DNA from: Phytophthora hibernalis
Taxonomy: Eukaryota > Oomycota > Peronosporomycetes > Peronosporales > Peronosporaceae
Assembly (NCBI GenBank): GCA_012656075.1
Contig: JAAKBF010000207.1
Location: 372,001 to 436,000, forward strand
Direction: 5' to 3'
DNA length: 64,000 nucleotides
Shown: positions 43,832 to 54,322 of the stretch, in pieces
Layout: each line of letters starts with the position of its first letter
Numbering within the stretch: position 1 is the stretch's first letter
Translations under genes and position numbers: made by a program
The notes under the pieces: model-generated
Databases searched by the model: none
Told to the model about the DNA's origin: nothing
What the model saw: only the letters and a program-made list of their open reading frames with translations

Positions 43832-44922
43832 TCAGTCGATGTGATCGGTGTCATCAACATTCTCAAGCTCGATCAACGGATCCGTCACCGATCTTGGTGA
43901 CGGCGGAGCGACATCCCGAAGGAATCCTTCAATAACAGACATGCGCGCCTCCAGGCGGCGCTCTTGCTCTTCCAGTCGCTGTCCAAAGGCTTCCCAATCA
44001 CGTCGAAGCTGCTTGTAGTCGGCTAGGGAGCTTCGCACACAGTCCAACGCCACGCTTGTGGACTGCATGACGTCGGATAAGTGCCGCTCCAAAGTTGAAT
44101 CTGCAGGTCGAAGCAGATTCGCAACGTAATTAGGAGGAGGCTGTTCCAAGGCGGCCTCCCAAGTGGATCGGTTGAGGTTTCTGGTGATGTGGTTGCCCCA
44201 CATATGCCAGACCACAGCCTCTCCCCGAAATTTAATCCCCACTGCTCTTGAAGGCCTTCCACAATCTCTCTCAGAGAGACTTCTGCTGTGGCACCAGCAC
44301 GATCAGTTTGTTCTGGAAGAATGCAGGCGTCATTGAATGCGGCCAGATCCTGAGCTCGGGAGATGGCTACACCATACTCATAGATCAAGAGTGTCACGGT
44401 GTGGCCCCGCATCTTGACCAGCCACTGGTTCCAGGTGTGCTCGGACTTGGCGCTGTCCACGACGTGTTTCTTCACCTTGAACTGCATAGCTTGTGTCCAT
44501 TCCTCTACGTTGAGATCGCCTGTAGACCAGACGCCATCGACCCTCACAGCTCGGCACTTCACACGAGAAGCGAACTGGTCCCAAAGCTTCTGGACGATGT
44601 CGCGGAAGAAACCCCCAGTCATAATGGCATCGTCTAGCGTATTGCCAGATGTGTCTCGTTGGCCAACAGTTTTCTTGACAATCGGACGCACCACAAGTTG
44701 ATATAGAGGCCCCTCTGTTACCACCGGCACCACGGCGCTTTCTCCAGCTGAAGTCGGCGTCGAGTGGCGAAGCGGGTCGCTGGGAGACGAGCTTACTCGA
44801 GGTATCGCTCGAGCTGGTGAAGGGTAGGGCGAGAAGCGCGAGTGGTCGCGCTCGCAGGGCGTTCGTCCCGGCGTGGCAGGTGGGTCGGTAGCAGTTCGCG
44901 CGCGTTCATCGGGGCAGGCCAT
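43832..44922 (-). CDS. Unidentified gag-like/multicopy-type protein
   Basis: Seen: about 363 residues with one shift at 44239-44242 (one G short). The N terminus is Pro/Ser/Arg-rich and disordered (residues about 1-70), followed by a globular region with FFRDIVQKLWDQFASRVKCR, WSTGDLNVEEWTQAMQFKVK, TWNQWLVKMRGHTVTLLIYE and GEAVVWHMWGNHITRNLNRS. A coiled coil (RDWEAFGQRLEEQERRLEAR) and an acidic tail ending DDTDHID close it. There is no zinc knuckle or protease. The disordered-capsid-coil layout and its place amid transposons suggest a retroelement gag-like or domesticated protein, but no family is certain. It lies tail to tail with the Tc1-like gene, with about 100 bp between. Confidence 0.5.
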
Positions 44923-45249
44923 TGCACGTCAGCAACGGAAACTTGAGTCTGAGCTCGTTTGAGAGACTTAATATTGTATTGGTTTATATAGGTTTGTTGA
45001 TTCGCTGACGGTTTGGCCCTGTCGATTGAATAAGTCGCCCGCGGAAAAACCGAGTAGAACCCGCAATACGCCATTTTGGATTGAAAAATACTGTTAGGAA
45101 CGATACTCAAATGAAGGCGAAAAATAAACTGTACTTACTTCGAAGTATTAGCAAAATGTTGGTCGAAGGAGTGTTGAAGGAATCCTAAATTCATCGATCC
45201 AGCATCACTACGTTTCTAATAAAACGTTGCTACTCGTAACTATGCACTC

Positions 45250-46650
45250 ATGCATGTATATTTACTCAAACAAAACCCTCCCAATGAGAGTAGCTTTCTC
45301 ACCGTGAATTCATAGATTCTGTAGCTGCTGGCCAGGTACCCGACCCTCTTTGCCGGTACCCTGGTTCGCAACTTGCTGCTCGCCAGGTACCCTGCCCTCT
45401 TTGCAGTGTACCCGGGTTGCAGTAGTTTCCTTCTTCTCTCAGAAAGTTGCCGCGTCCGCACCTAGGTAGTCAAGGCTGGGTAGTGACGTCCCTCAGCGCG
45501 AGGAATACGAGTAGCCACCAGACCGCTACTGGCACTCTTACAGATAGGAACGACGAGAAGGATACATTATCGGCGACCGTCACCCCAGGGAAGGGTCTTT
45601 GGGCTGTATCCCGCAAGTAAACCCGTATTTCATATACAGTGGTGGACTCCAGTGCATGCTACGCGTACGCACTCGCAAGTCCCCTTTGTCCCTCGGTCGG
45701 GACGACAACACTCAGTTCGACCTGACCCCTGTGGTCGCTAACCACAATCCTCGTCACCCTACTGGCCTCTCGCTCTGTGAACGCTGCCCTGCCTCCTACA
45801 CCTCGCCTTAAGCTTTCGTAACCCGTGTTTCGGCGCAACCTTCTTGTTAGTCTTAACTGTTCTCAATCCTGAGCACAATCTCAACTGAGAGTCAAGCGAC
45901 ACCCGCCGCTCGTGATCCTCCCATCTACCGTAGCCTCACCCGTCGCCTATACTAACTCTAGGATACGGCGCCTCGTTACTCTATCTGGACCTCCCCTCTT
46001 CGTGTCGACTCAACAACTTCCGTGGCCTCCTGGCCCCTCGTTCGCTCACCGTCGCCGTCTCTCCTTCTCGCCTGCTCTCTCTAGTACTCGTCCGCACACG
46101 TCTTCCCTCCGACGATCTTCCATCCGTGCAACTTCAACGCACGTCTGCCTTCATCCGGTGGCCTCAGTCTGCTGGCTCGCTTCCGTCACTGCCTTCCACC
46201 TTCCATACACCGTCGCCACAGACACCACTGCAGTGCCAAACCACGTCCGTCGTCGCCTCCCGCGCTTCTTCCAGCAGTCTTCCTTCACGTCCGCTGGCCA
46301 AGTGACAGGCCATTCTACTACAATTTCCTTAATTTTGTTGGCCAAGATATAATAGCTGCAGGAAATATTTCGTTTAAATTGCATGAATAAGTTCCATGAC
46401 TGATGTGATTTTAGATTTGGTACGTAGTCTTGCATGAAAGTGGGAATATAAGTCGGCAATGCAACGACGCACGAATATTCTTACTACACCTATACTATAT
46501 GAATGCCGGACAATAACCAAAAAAATCTATTTACTGGGCACGCGCTTCAGTATATTCCAAACTTACGGAATTATCTACACACCACTGTAGCTCGGTATTA
46601 TAGTAGTGTGTTGCTCGAAGAAAAAATCGTCCAAAATGTTGCTCAAACGG
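45250..46650 (-). repeat. 3' (left) LTR of element D, interrupted by about 1 kb
   Basis: The outer part, 45253 to about 45330, and the inner part, 46353-46650, match the right LTR. The roughly 1 kb between them has no counterpart there. The heptamer TAGCTGC occurs at both junctions (about 45332 and 46353) and may be a target duplication. Confidence 0.5.
45335..46352 (+). mobile_element. Insertion of about 1 kb in the left LTR of element D, LTR-like
   Basis: This interval is missing from the right LTR. It is pyrimidine-rich with no coding signal. It contains an imperfect tandem duplication of about 50 bp (about 45321-45371 and 45372-45420, both built on GCCAGGTACCC..CCCTCTTTGC). The character is that of LTR or leader sequence from another plus-oriented element. 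Confidence 0.45.
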
Positions 46651-47630
46651 TCTGGATAAACCATCTGCTGCAGGTAAAATACGATTATAAGTGATATCTT
46701 ATCCTAGAGGCGTTTTGTCCAAATCTTCTGATGGGTCAACCGCCACAAATAAAAAAATCGATTCGATTATCAAGTATAGAAGGGTTTAAAATTTATTTGC
46801 TAAAGTATCCATATCATATAACGAAAGGTATTAGAAATGCAAGGATTCAGACCTCTTTGCACTCTGGACTGGATATAAAATTCAGAGAACTTTCACGTTA
46901 ACTTTTGCGGGCGTATCCTAGCAATTGAACGGACCCGGTGTCCCCCATAAAAACGGTATCGCGGAATTATTTTTTTATTTTTGGTCTCCCTATATCTATT
47001 TATATCAAACGGCATCGTCGAGTTATTTCTTTGGGGTGTTCAAACTCGGCGAGTTCTGACCCGTCTTCGAGAATGACGTCAGCGGTCCAGAGGTGCATCT
47101 CGAGTTCTTCAGCGGCCGCGAGGAACCGCAACCGAAGGTCTTCGGTTGGGTCTGGGCTCAATGGAGTATCTGATACCTCCAATTCTCCAGATTCGACGAG
47201 TCCTGGCTCCTTTAGTCTAGGAGTGTGTCGAACTGGGTCACGTTCGCCAGGTTCCCACTGGTGACCCCTGTCCATTTGAGTATTACATCGTTTCCGATCC
47301 TCCTCACTATGAACAGCGGTTATCTCCGAGTCTTGCTGATCCAAGGACGGCTGCTGCCAGTCACTTCCTTCCCTTTCCGTTGTGTCGATTAGAGAATCGT
47401 CAGTTTGCTTTGCCGAGATGGTCGAATCGTCAGGTTTCGACGAGTCTCCCTCAATGGCATCAGCCTGAGGTGTTTCTCCGCTATTTGAGTTAGATACACC
47501 TGTCGAATCTTCGTCAAGCTTGTCAACTTCTAGCGATTCACGAGTGTCGTCCTCCTCTGGTTGGACGGGTCTTCATTTTATAGCCGTCGGCGTCGTGTAC
47601 TGTGGCCTTTCGACAGCGGGAGGCTGTCGG

Positions 47631-48365
47631 CTAAGCCATTCCATAATATAGCCGTTGCTCTTTCCTTAGGAGTCGGTTGTCGAGAGCACCCTCGTAGGCA
47701 AGCACTTGCCAGTCGCGATATTTCGCTGAGTTCACCCGCACATAACCATCATCCCGAGGCAGTACTCCGTGGGGCACCCATAGAACCACCGGAAAGTGGG
47801 CTGGACACCACGTCAGGCTCGCGGTGATGTTTGTCAGCAACAGCCGCACGGCTCGTCCCGCAGCGTTGTGCTCGACTGTTGGTATCACCCCTTGCAGTTG
47901 GCGAACCCACAGCTCATGCGTCGATTTGCTGGGGTGTCTCCGTCTCAACTTGAACTGAGCGATTGCTCTTCCCATAATATCCGATGTCTCCCGTGGGCCT
48001 CCGATCACTTCACGGCCATACTCTGTGTCGTCTACATCTCTCGACGACTTGATTAGTGGCACCACGACCTCATCGGGCAGTTTTGCCATTGAATTGTACA
48101 AGTCCAGCCTGATACCGGCTGGTATCATGAAGTCGGTATTCAAGATCAGGTCGACTCCAGCATGATGAGGCATGATCCACACCTCGAATTCGTGAACCAC
48201 TTCCCACCCCAGCGTAACCTTAACGATTGCGCGAGAGGTGGTCGCCACCTTTGACTTGGCGATTCCTTGGACATCGATCTTCATGTCGTTGTTGGTAAAT
48301 CGCTTCAGTCGCAACTTCCTAGCGAATGCTTCGGTCACAGCCGACACGTTCGCTCCCGTATCCAA
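47631..48365 (-). pseudogene. Retropepsin-like aspartic protease of element D
   Basis: Seen: MDTGANVSAVTEAFARKLRL at the start (active-site DTGA), then IDVQGIAKSKVATTSRAIVK, the hydrophobic-Gly-like segment DLILNTDFMIPAGIRLDL (ILNTD where ILG.D is usual), and a C-terminal region without RT motifs (WVPHGVLPRDDGYVRVNSAK, YRDWQVLAYEGALDNRLLRK). A stop immediately before the DTGA codons separates it from gag. No polymerase follows: downstream (47344-47000, minus) the reading is an acidic low-complexity stretch. Confidence 0.65.
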
Positions 48366-48559
48366 CTAGATTTTTGTCCGTTCATCATTCACAGCTCCCA
48401 TCACGAGAGCTCGCATTCTCACTCGGCGATCGAATATCCTCGATGACTACCATCCCAGTCGCTCACTAGGGAGCCACTTCCCTCTCTTGGCTTGACCTAT
48501 CGAAATCATCGGTCGCTGAGTTCCGTCCGTATTTCCAATCGCTCGGTCTTCGTCTTCGT

Positions 48560-51047
48560 TCAATTCGCCGAGCCCACTATTCTCGTCCACATCTGCTCGT
48601 CCGCTCTCTTCATCACTCTCATTCTCACTCCACTCGTCGGGCCGTTCCGCTTCCCAACAAAAGCAAACACGTAGTTTGCTTCGACTGCTGGTTCTGTTGA
48701 CTGTGGCAGGCCGTTGTTGTCCAACCCAGTCATGGTTGGCGAGCCCACTTGTTTAAATGGCTCGACGAGTAGATGAAGATCGTCCGGGACAATGGACTTG
48801 TCGACTGACGTCTTAACGAACTTGGCGAGTTTCTCGAAGCGTCGGAAGAGTTCGCACTGGCCTACTTCGTGCACTTGCTTGCAGAACTTGCAGCGTCGGC
48901 GACAAAAGTGTGCATCGTGACCTGCTTCCCGCAGGCTCCACACGGACCGTATGTCTTCCGCTCACGAGACCCGTCTCGGCGATTAGCTTGTCCTTTGAGA
49001 TTCGACTAGTTCTGCTGGTATCGGTTGGAGTCTCCAGTCGTATTACCGGCGTCGATGTAGTCCGTGTCTTCTTCAAAGTTTTGGTCGAGGACTTCGCTCG
49101 CATCGCTTTCTCCATTCGACGAGTCATAGAGGTCGGTGTTTGCTGTAGCTCGTCGAGTGTCGAGTGCCGCCCACAGGTCGTCGATCGACGGATCTACTAG
49201 CGTAAATTGGTGATTGCTGTCTTCACCCTGTCGACCACGGCGTTCATCCTGCTGTTTCTTAGAGTCGACTCGGTGATTTTGTTCTCCCTTCTTCTCAGCT
49301 CGTTTGGCGTCCTTACTGCCGCTTGTGTTCAGGCGATCGCGTTGTTTCTTGCGCTTTGCACCGAGTAAGCGCTGGTTGATCACCTTCTCGACCTTCGTAA
49401 TCTCGCTGAGTCGTTGTGGGTACAGCAGATCCATGATGTCGTCGTCTCCTCAATTAAGCAGGAAATGTTCGACGTGGTCGGCGGCGTCAGCTCCACCCTT
49501 CTCGTACTGGATGTGGGCGGTTCGCGCGTAGCCCTTCAGTCGCAGCAAGAAGTCGCTGACATGTTCATTCTCCCTGCGTCTCGCTGAGTAGTAGCGATCT
49601 CGCGCCGACTGGTCGAATTGCGAACAGTAATATCAGGAAAGCCTCGCTGAGAAGATTCCACTTTCGCTGAGTCTTCTTGGGAAGCTGTCGAAACCACCCC
49701 TTAGCTGCCTTGCCCAGGCTCAGCGAGAATGGTTCACACCACTCATCTTGCCGTTTGCACGTCCCCTTCATCTCGTAGATGAAGCGTTTGATCCATTGTA
49801 ACGCATCTTCCGACCGGTAGCGCTTCTCGTCAAAGGTCGTGATCTTCTCAAGCGGCGCAGGTGTCCTGATTTCCAAGACTTGTCCTCGGTCGCTTTCAGC
49901 CCCATCGAAGCTGATCTGACGGATGTGGTCATGGGGCGACTCATCGACATCGCGGTGCCCAGGGTAATCGTCTTCATCGCTGAGTTGATCATCCCCTCCA
50001 GGGGCTGCAAGTGCTGCGGCGTCCGATCGGATCAGGCGACGGAGTTCGGCGGCTTCTTTAGCAGTGATGAATTCTGCCATCGGGCGTCGAGCTTGCTGAT
50101 CGCTGGCCTTCTTCGGAGTTTGCATGTGCGAGTCGGCGAAATATGGTGTTCGCTCAGTGCTACGGAATACGCCACGCTTCGTCTCGGGTGTCTTCGGCAA
50201 CGGAACTTTCGCTGGGTCTTCACTCGACTCGGGGAAGACGTACGGCTCAGTGACGTACGGTTGTGGTGGAGATGATTTGGTCTCGTCGAGTTCTTCAGCT
50301 CGGCGAGCCTTGGGTAATTGTCCCTTTGGTCCACCTTGCATCCCAAAGAAGTCTTTCAACTTGCGCTTCCATCATATCAGCTCGACACCGACCGTGTGCA
50401 CACTCCAAGATGCCAGCGCCTGTTTCGATGGCTTATGGCCGCACCGGTATCCCATCGCTCGGAGTAATAACACCGAGTCCTCGACGAGTTGGTCCATCGT
50501 TTGGCTATTGATGGGTTCACCCAATTCCTCGCTGAGTTGGGCCCACTTCGCTTGACACATGTACATCGGAGCGAACATGTTGATCCACCGACTGTTAGTC
50601 TTCATTTCTTCGACGAGTCGGGCCAGGACTCGGTTTGCCTTCGGGTTTCGACATTATTTGTCGCCTTGGGAACAAGCGGCGGTCCGGAGCCACGTCTTGT
50701 TCGTCGTCATCGTCATCGCCGAGTTCCGCTGCGAGGTTCCGCTCGACTGGGGAGGAGCTCCCATGCGGGTCATCTACAGCGACAACTCGTCGACTTCTTC
50801 ACGGAGATCGACGACTCACGACTCTCCACGTCGTTATACTCCGTCCCTTCATCATTATCCTTCTCTTTTCTTCTTCCTCCTCGCTTCCATGGTCTTCGTT
50901 ATCGTCGAAATCGTTAAACTGGACGGAGCGCGTCACCTCCGCGTCCGCGGCGGTACTGCTGACTCTCGTCGAGTTCGACTCATCGAGCGGCGATCCTCCG
51001 GCCGTCGCCGGGCTTGCGTCGCTCAAATTTGGCGATCCCTTGACCAT
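48560..51047 (-). pseudogene. gag of element D, degenerate
   Basis: Seen: ATG 51047 (MVKGSPNLSDASPATAGGSP) starts an acidic N terminus. After shifts come MCQAKWAQLSEELGEPINSQ and, from 50359, a long segment MKDFFGMQGGPKGQLPKARR..KITTFDEKRYRSEDALQWIK..AKGWFRQLPKKTQRKWNLLS, the typical capsid region (the W..Q...W pattern). 49434-49006 is a charged linker (ITKVEKVINQRLLGAKRKKQ). Finally a Cys/His zinc-knuckle region has GHDAHFCRRRCKFCKQVHEV and GQCELF. At least four frame breaks are present; some fall in homopolymers, others do not. Confidence 0.65.
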
Positions 51048-51835
51048 CTTCTCTCACTTGTTACTCTTAACTTGGTTGTACTTGGTACCTGCGAAAACAA
51101 AGCACACCCCTGAATCCCGGGTCGCGGCTCCAGTTGTGGTGTTGTGATTCACAGAAAACGTCGTTCGTTCGGCTTCCACGCAACAACACAACAATTCGTC
51201 GAGTCGTGTCGGCGATGTTGGGCTTGCACAGGGTTCCTGTCGGTTCCCTTTGCGGTTCGTCCCAGCCGGGGTTCAGTTGAGTGTTGTTCCTTACACGTAC
51301 CAAGCTCCAAACTCTCCAGAGACTCGCCTGAGCGGGACAGTTTCCGTGCAAAACCCTGTGCCCTCCACCAAAGAATGGACGGCAGCGCGTGAGCGCGTTT
51401 ACAGGTCACCAGGCGCAGATTACGCACAGCTAGGAGGTTACGGTGTCCTGGGTTGTGCATACCCACCGGCTCGTCGAATCGACGAGACTTGTCTTCGCTT
51501 GGTAGCGAGAAGTGCCCACCCGGACCGACCTTGATCTCTTGGCGCTACCAGACGGCTCCCCTACAAGCTATGCCTCTCGGGGAACGACGGTAGACATAAT
51601 CCAGCCCACGCAGGGACTTACTGGAAAAGTGTACGCTGTTCTTGGACTGAGAAGATTCTGCTCTGATTGTTATCTCTATGTTTTCGGAGAGCCCTTTTGG
51701 GCTCTTCCCTAATGTCCTGCGACTCTTTGCTCAGCTCCGTCCCTTGGTGTCGAGCTGTTTCCTACCTCTCGGCGACTCTTCGCCCAGATCCTGATTTATC
51801 CCCCTGGTTGGTATATCTCCCTCGAGGCATATTCT

Positions 51836-51960
51836 CGCCAAGTCGACTTTCGCCGAGCTCAACTTTCGCCGAGTCCAACTTTCGCCGAGCCGATTATCGC
51901 CGAGTCCGTCCATCGCTGAGTCCGTCCTTCGCTGAGTCCAGCTAAGTGCGGTTCCCAATC
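51836..51960. repeat. 15-18-bp tandem repeat based on TTCGCCGAGTCC
   Basis: Seven or more adjacent variants occur: TCGACTTTCGCCGAGCTCAA, TTTCGCCGAGTCCAAC, TTTCGCCGAGCCGATT, ATCGCCGAGTCCGTCC, ATCGCTGAGTCCGTCC, TTCGCTGAGTCCAGC. It lies in the leader between the right LTR and gag of element D. Scattered single copies of TCGC(C/T)GAG or TCGTCGAG occur throughout 47-52 kb. Confidence 0.85.
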
Positions 51961-52076
51961 AAGTCCGTTCCCTGTTGAGTGCGATGTACCCACTTGGCGG
52001 TGTATCCACTTGATCCTCTTGAGTGCGATGTACCCACTCGTCTGTTTAGGCGTCCCTAGTGTAGGGTCACCCAAAA

Positions 52077-52698
52077 TGTGGATTTCCTACACTACACTAC
52101 TTGCAAATATGCCAATAATGTCTGCGTATTAACTCAAACGAACACCCCCAAGCGTGTAGCTTTCTCACAGTGTATCCGTAGGCCACCGGGTGTTAGCTGC
52201 AGGAAGTGTTTCGTTCAAATTGCACGAGTAAGATTCCGTGACTGATGCGATTTTAGATTTTGTACGTAGCCTTGCATGAAATTGAGAAGATAAGTCGGCA
52301 ATGCAACGACGCACCCATATTCTTACTACACCTACACTGTATGAATGCCGGGCAATAACCAAAACATTTTATTTACTGGGCACGCGCTTCGATATATTCC
52401 AAACGTACGGAATTATCTACAGATTCCACCCACTAACTTGCACACACAGTGTTTTTAAACCCCTGGTAAATCAGTACAAAGTCCGTATCATTTTCAAGAG
52501 GGAGAAACTGGCTAAATAAGGGACTTCAATATGTTATTTTTGGTGGGTAACTAATAACCTGTGTGAATGAATTTAAAAGGGCAGCTGTGCAAGTTAGGGG
52601 CTGAATCTGTACACACCACTTTACCGGTAGTAAACGGTGCTCGGTATTATAGTAGTGTGCTGCTCGAAGAAAAATCATCCAAAAGGTTGCTCGAACGG
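52077..52698 (-). repeat. 5' (right) LTR of element D, interrupted by a MITE
   Basis: On the plus strand it starts TGTGGATTTCC at 52077, adjoining the internal leader. It includes the CTCAAAC..GTAGCTTTCTCAC block and TAGCTGCAGG (52194), and ends near 52698, where similarity with the left copy stops. The 188-bp insertion at 52422-52609 is absent from the left copy. Confidence 0.6.
52422..52609. mobile_element. 188-bp MITE inserted in the right LTR of element D
   Basis: Defined by comparison with the empty site in the left copy (ATTATCTACACACCACTG at about 46570-46590). The insertion begins GATTCCACCCACTAACTTGC and ends with the inverted GCAAGTTAGGGGCTGAATC, giving inverted ends of about 22 bp. 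TACA flanks both sides (52418-52421 and 52610-52613), a probable target duplication. Non-coding, AT-rich core. Confidence 0.8.
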
Positions 52699-52871
52699 CG
52701 GGTTTGATGCGGCAAGGCAAGGTTGGCGAAACAAATAACGGATCTCTAGTATTTAGAACTTATTCACCATCGACAGTGCCAACATCGGCAGGTAGCCTCA
52801 GTGGGGAGGCCTACGCTAGCATCTGCATTAGAGCGGTGCCGGTGAACAGTTTGACTTGGAGGGTGCGTTCG

Positions 52872-53095
52872 CTAGTTTTGCTTGTTGCCGCACTTGGTCT
52901 TGCAACAGTCAATGAATTTGCCTCCATCCTTCGCGATGAGGTCACGGCAGTCCCGACTCACGTCGACGTTCGATTCCGAGTAGAGGAAGGGCATCCGTTT
53001 TCTTCGGTAGGCACGCAGTACTGGGGCGACTGAGCAGTGACAGAGGTGGCGACAACGGCGGCGAGGACAACGGCGAAGCACGTCTTGAAGTTCAT
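52872..53095 (-). CDS. Small secreted cysteine-rich protein (effector candidate)
   Basis: Seen: ATG 53095 opens a classical signal peptide (Lys near the N terminus, an Ala/Val-rich hydrophobic core, and an Ala-X-Ala-like cleavage site at about residue 21). A mature part of about 53 residues follows, with six cysteines, including a CC pair, ending at TAG 52872-52874. The frame is broken once, at the short G run 52989-52991 (plus strand), so as written the protein is truncated after the second mature cysteine. Known: oomycetes secrete many small cysteine-rich proteins (SCR and PcF-like groups), some active on plants. The cysteine count and size fit, but no specific family can be assigned. It sits at the edge of a transposon-rich block, a common effector setting. 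Confidence 0.55.
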
Positions 53096-54322
53096 TATCG
53101 TCGTCGTCGGAAAAGTAGACTTGGCTGAGTGTTGGGCTGAGGTGTTGGCAAAATGCGGACTGACTCCACGACAACCGCGGCGCAGCGGCACAATACACGA
53201 TGGGGCCAACAGCAGCCTCTCTCTGCAAACCATACTTTGATGCAGTGTCGTCCCATCCCGTGAACATTTTCAACAGCGGAGGCGAAGAGCAATTTCCATA
53301 ACTCAGTATTTTTACTGAGATTACGCAAATAGATGTGTGGGGTGTAAAGTACAGTGCTACTCATAATTTTGCGCAGTGGATTCGGCAAAGTGATATTAAA
53401 GGGATTAGATATATAACAAAAATAATGCAGCTATTTGGTTTAACGTTTTATTATGTCGAAACTGATTTTAAGGGTATTGGATTATCGAGGTGCGCAAAAC
53501 GAGGGGTAGCACTGTACTGATCTGTGCATGAATCGAAAATACTATTTGCACATCTATGTATATTCGCTAGAAATTAGGTACATGTACCGGTACAGACTTA
53601 TCCAAGTCGAAGCCACATTTTGCTTGGGAATTGCTCTGTGCCTCAAAGGCAGCCAGCAACGTTACGCCACAGCTGCACATGTTCGCTGAGGAAGCAGATC
53701 ACTGTACCGTATTGCTGGTATAGCGTAGAGTTGTTGGCACAGTTGGAGCCATCTCAGTGAGAAACTAGAGCTCAAAGGGGATACTGCTATCATTGCCTCG
53801 CGACTGTGAACTTGGTGGCGATTGCGTCGAGGAAGAGTAGTGTGTGCTGCTCACTGGTTTTGAAAGCGCTGTTGGGAAATTGTATTGCACCTTCAACAGG
53901 TTCTCGCTTGCTGGGTATACCGGTACATTACTTCGAAGTAGTAGTTCTGGTGGTGCGTATGTATTGATTTTGCTGCTCTGCATTATTGTTGGACGCGCAG
54001 AGCCCCAAACGAGAACAATTGGAAGTTGGCAGCGGTACCGGTACTATAATACTCCAAGTATTTCTACTACTACGTACATCGAAAGAGGCACCGGTACTCC
54101 ATGCGTCAAACCTCACAACAGAGGCACGATATAACAATATTATAGTACCGGTAACGTTAGATGCGTCGTACTTCGAAGTACCAACGAAGATATTTCTTGT
54201 CAAGAAATATCTTCGTGTACATTCCGCTAGACACGCCAAAGTGACCCATGCAGCCTCAAACAACCATAACACCTACACGAAATTATTTCCTGGCGAACAT
54301 TCAAGCAAATACAACGTCCAGC
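53096..54322. other. Intergenic with several palindromic sequences, no gene
   Basis: No coding sequence is supported. Between 53580 and 54220 there are repeated TACCGGTA-type and ACTTCGAAGT-type palindromes. A 233-residue open frame starting at 53986 runs antisense into the reductase gene and is rejected. Confidence 0.4.
54184..54216. repeat. Perfect 16-bp hairpin
   Basis: ACGAAGATATTTCTTG, a one-base centre (T), then CAAGAAATATCTTCGT. It lies about 110 bp beyond the stop of the reductase gene on its 3' side, so it could contribute to 3'-end structure, or be a palindromic repeat. Confidence 0.75.

Larger units (their letters stand above)
45250..52698 (-). mobile_element. Minus-strand Gypsy-type element encoding gag and protease only (element D)
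   Basis: Seen: direct repeats at both sides in the same orientation: 52131-52173 resembles 45266-45305 (..CTCAAAC..CCCAA..GTAGCTTTCTCAC.GTG), and 52194-52421 plus 52610-52698 matches 46353-46650. These are read as LTRs, each interrupted by a later insertion. Between them the minus strand encodes gag (about 51047-48560) and a retropepsin-like protease (48365 to about 47900), then only low-complexity reading. No RT, RNase H or integrase was found in any frame, so the element is non-autonomous. Gag and protease carry several shifts and stops. Confidence 0.6.
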
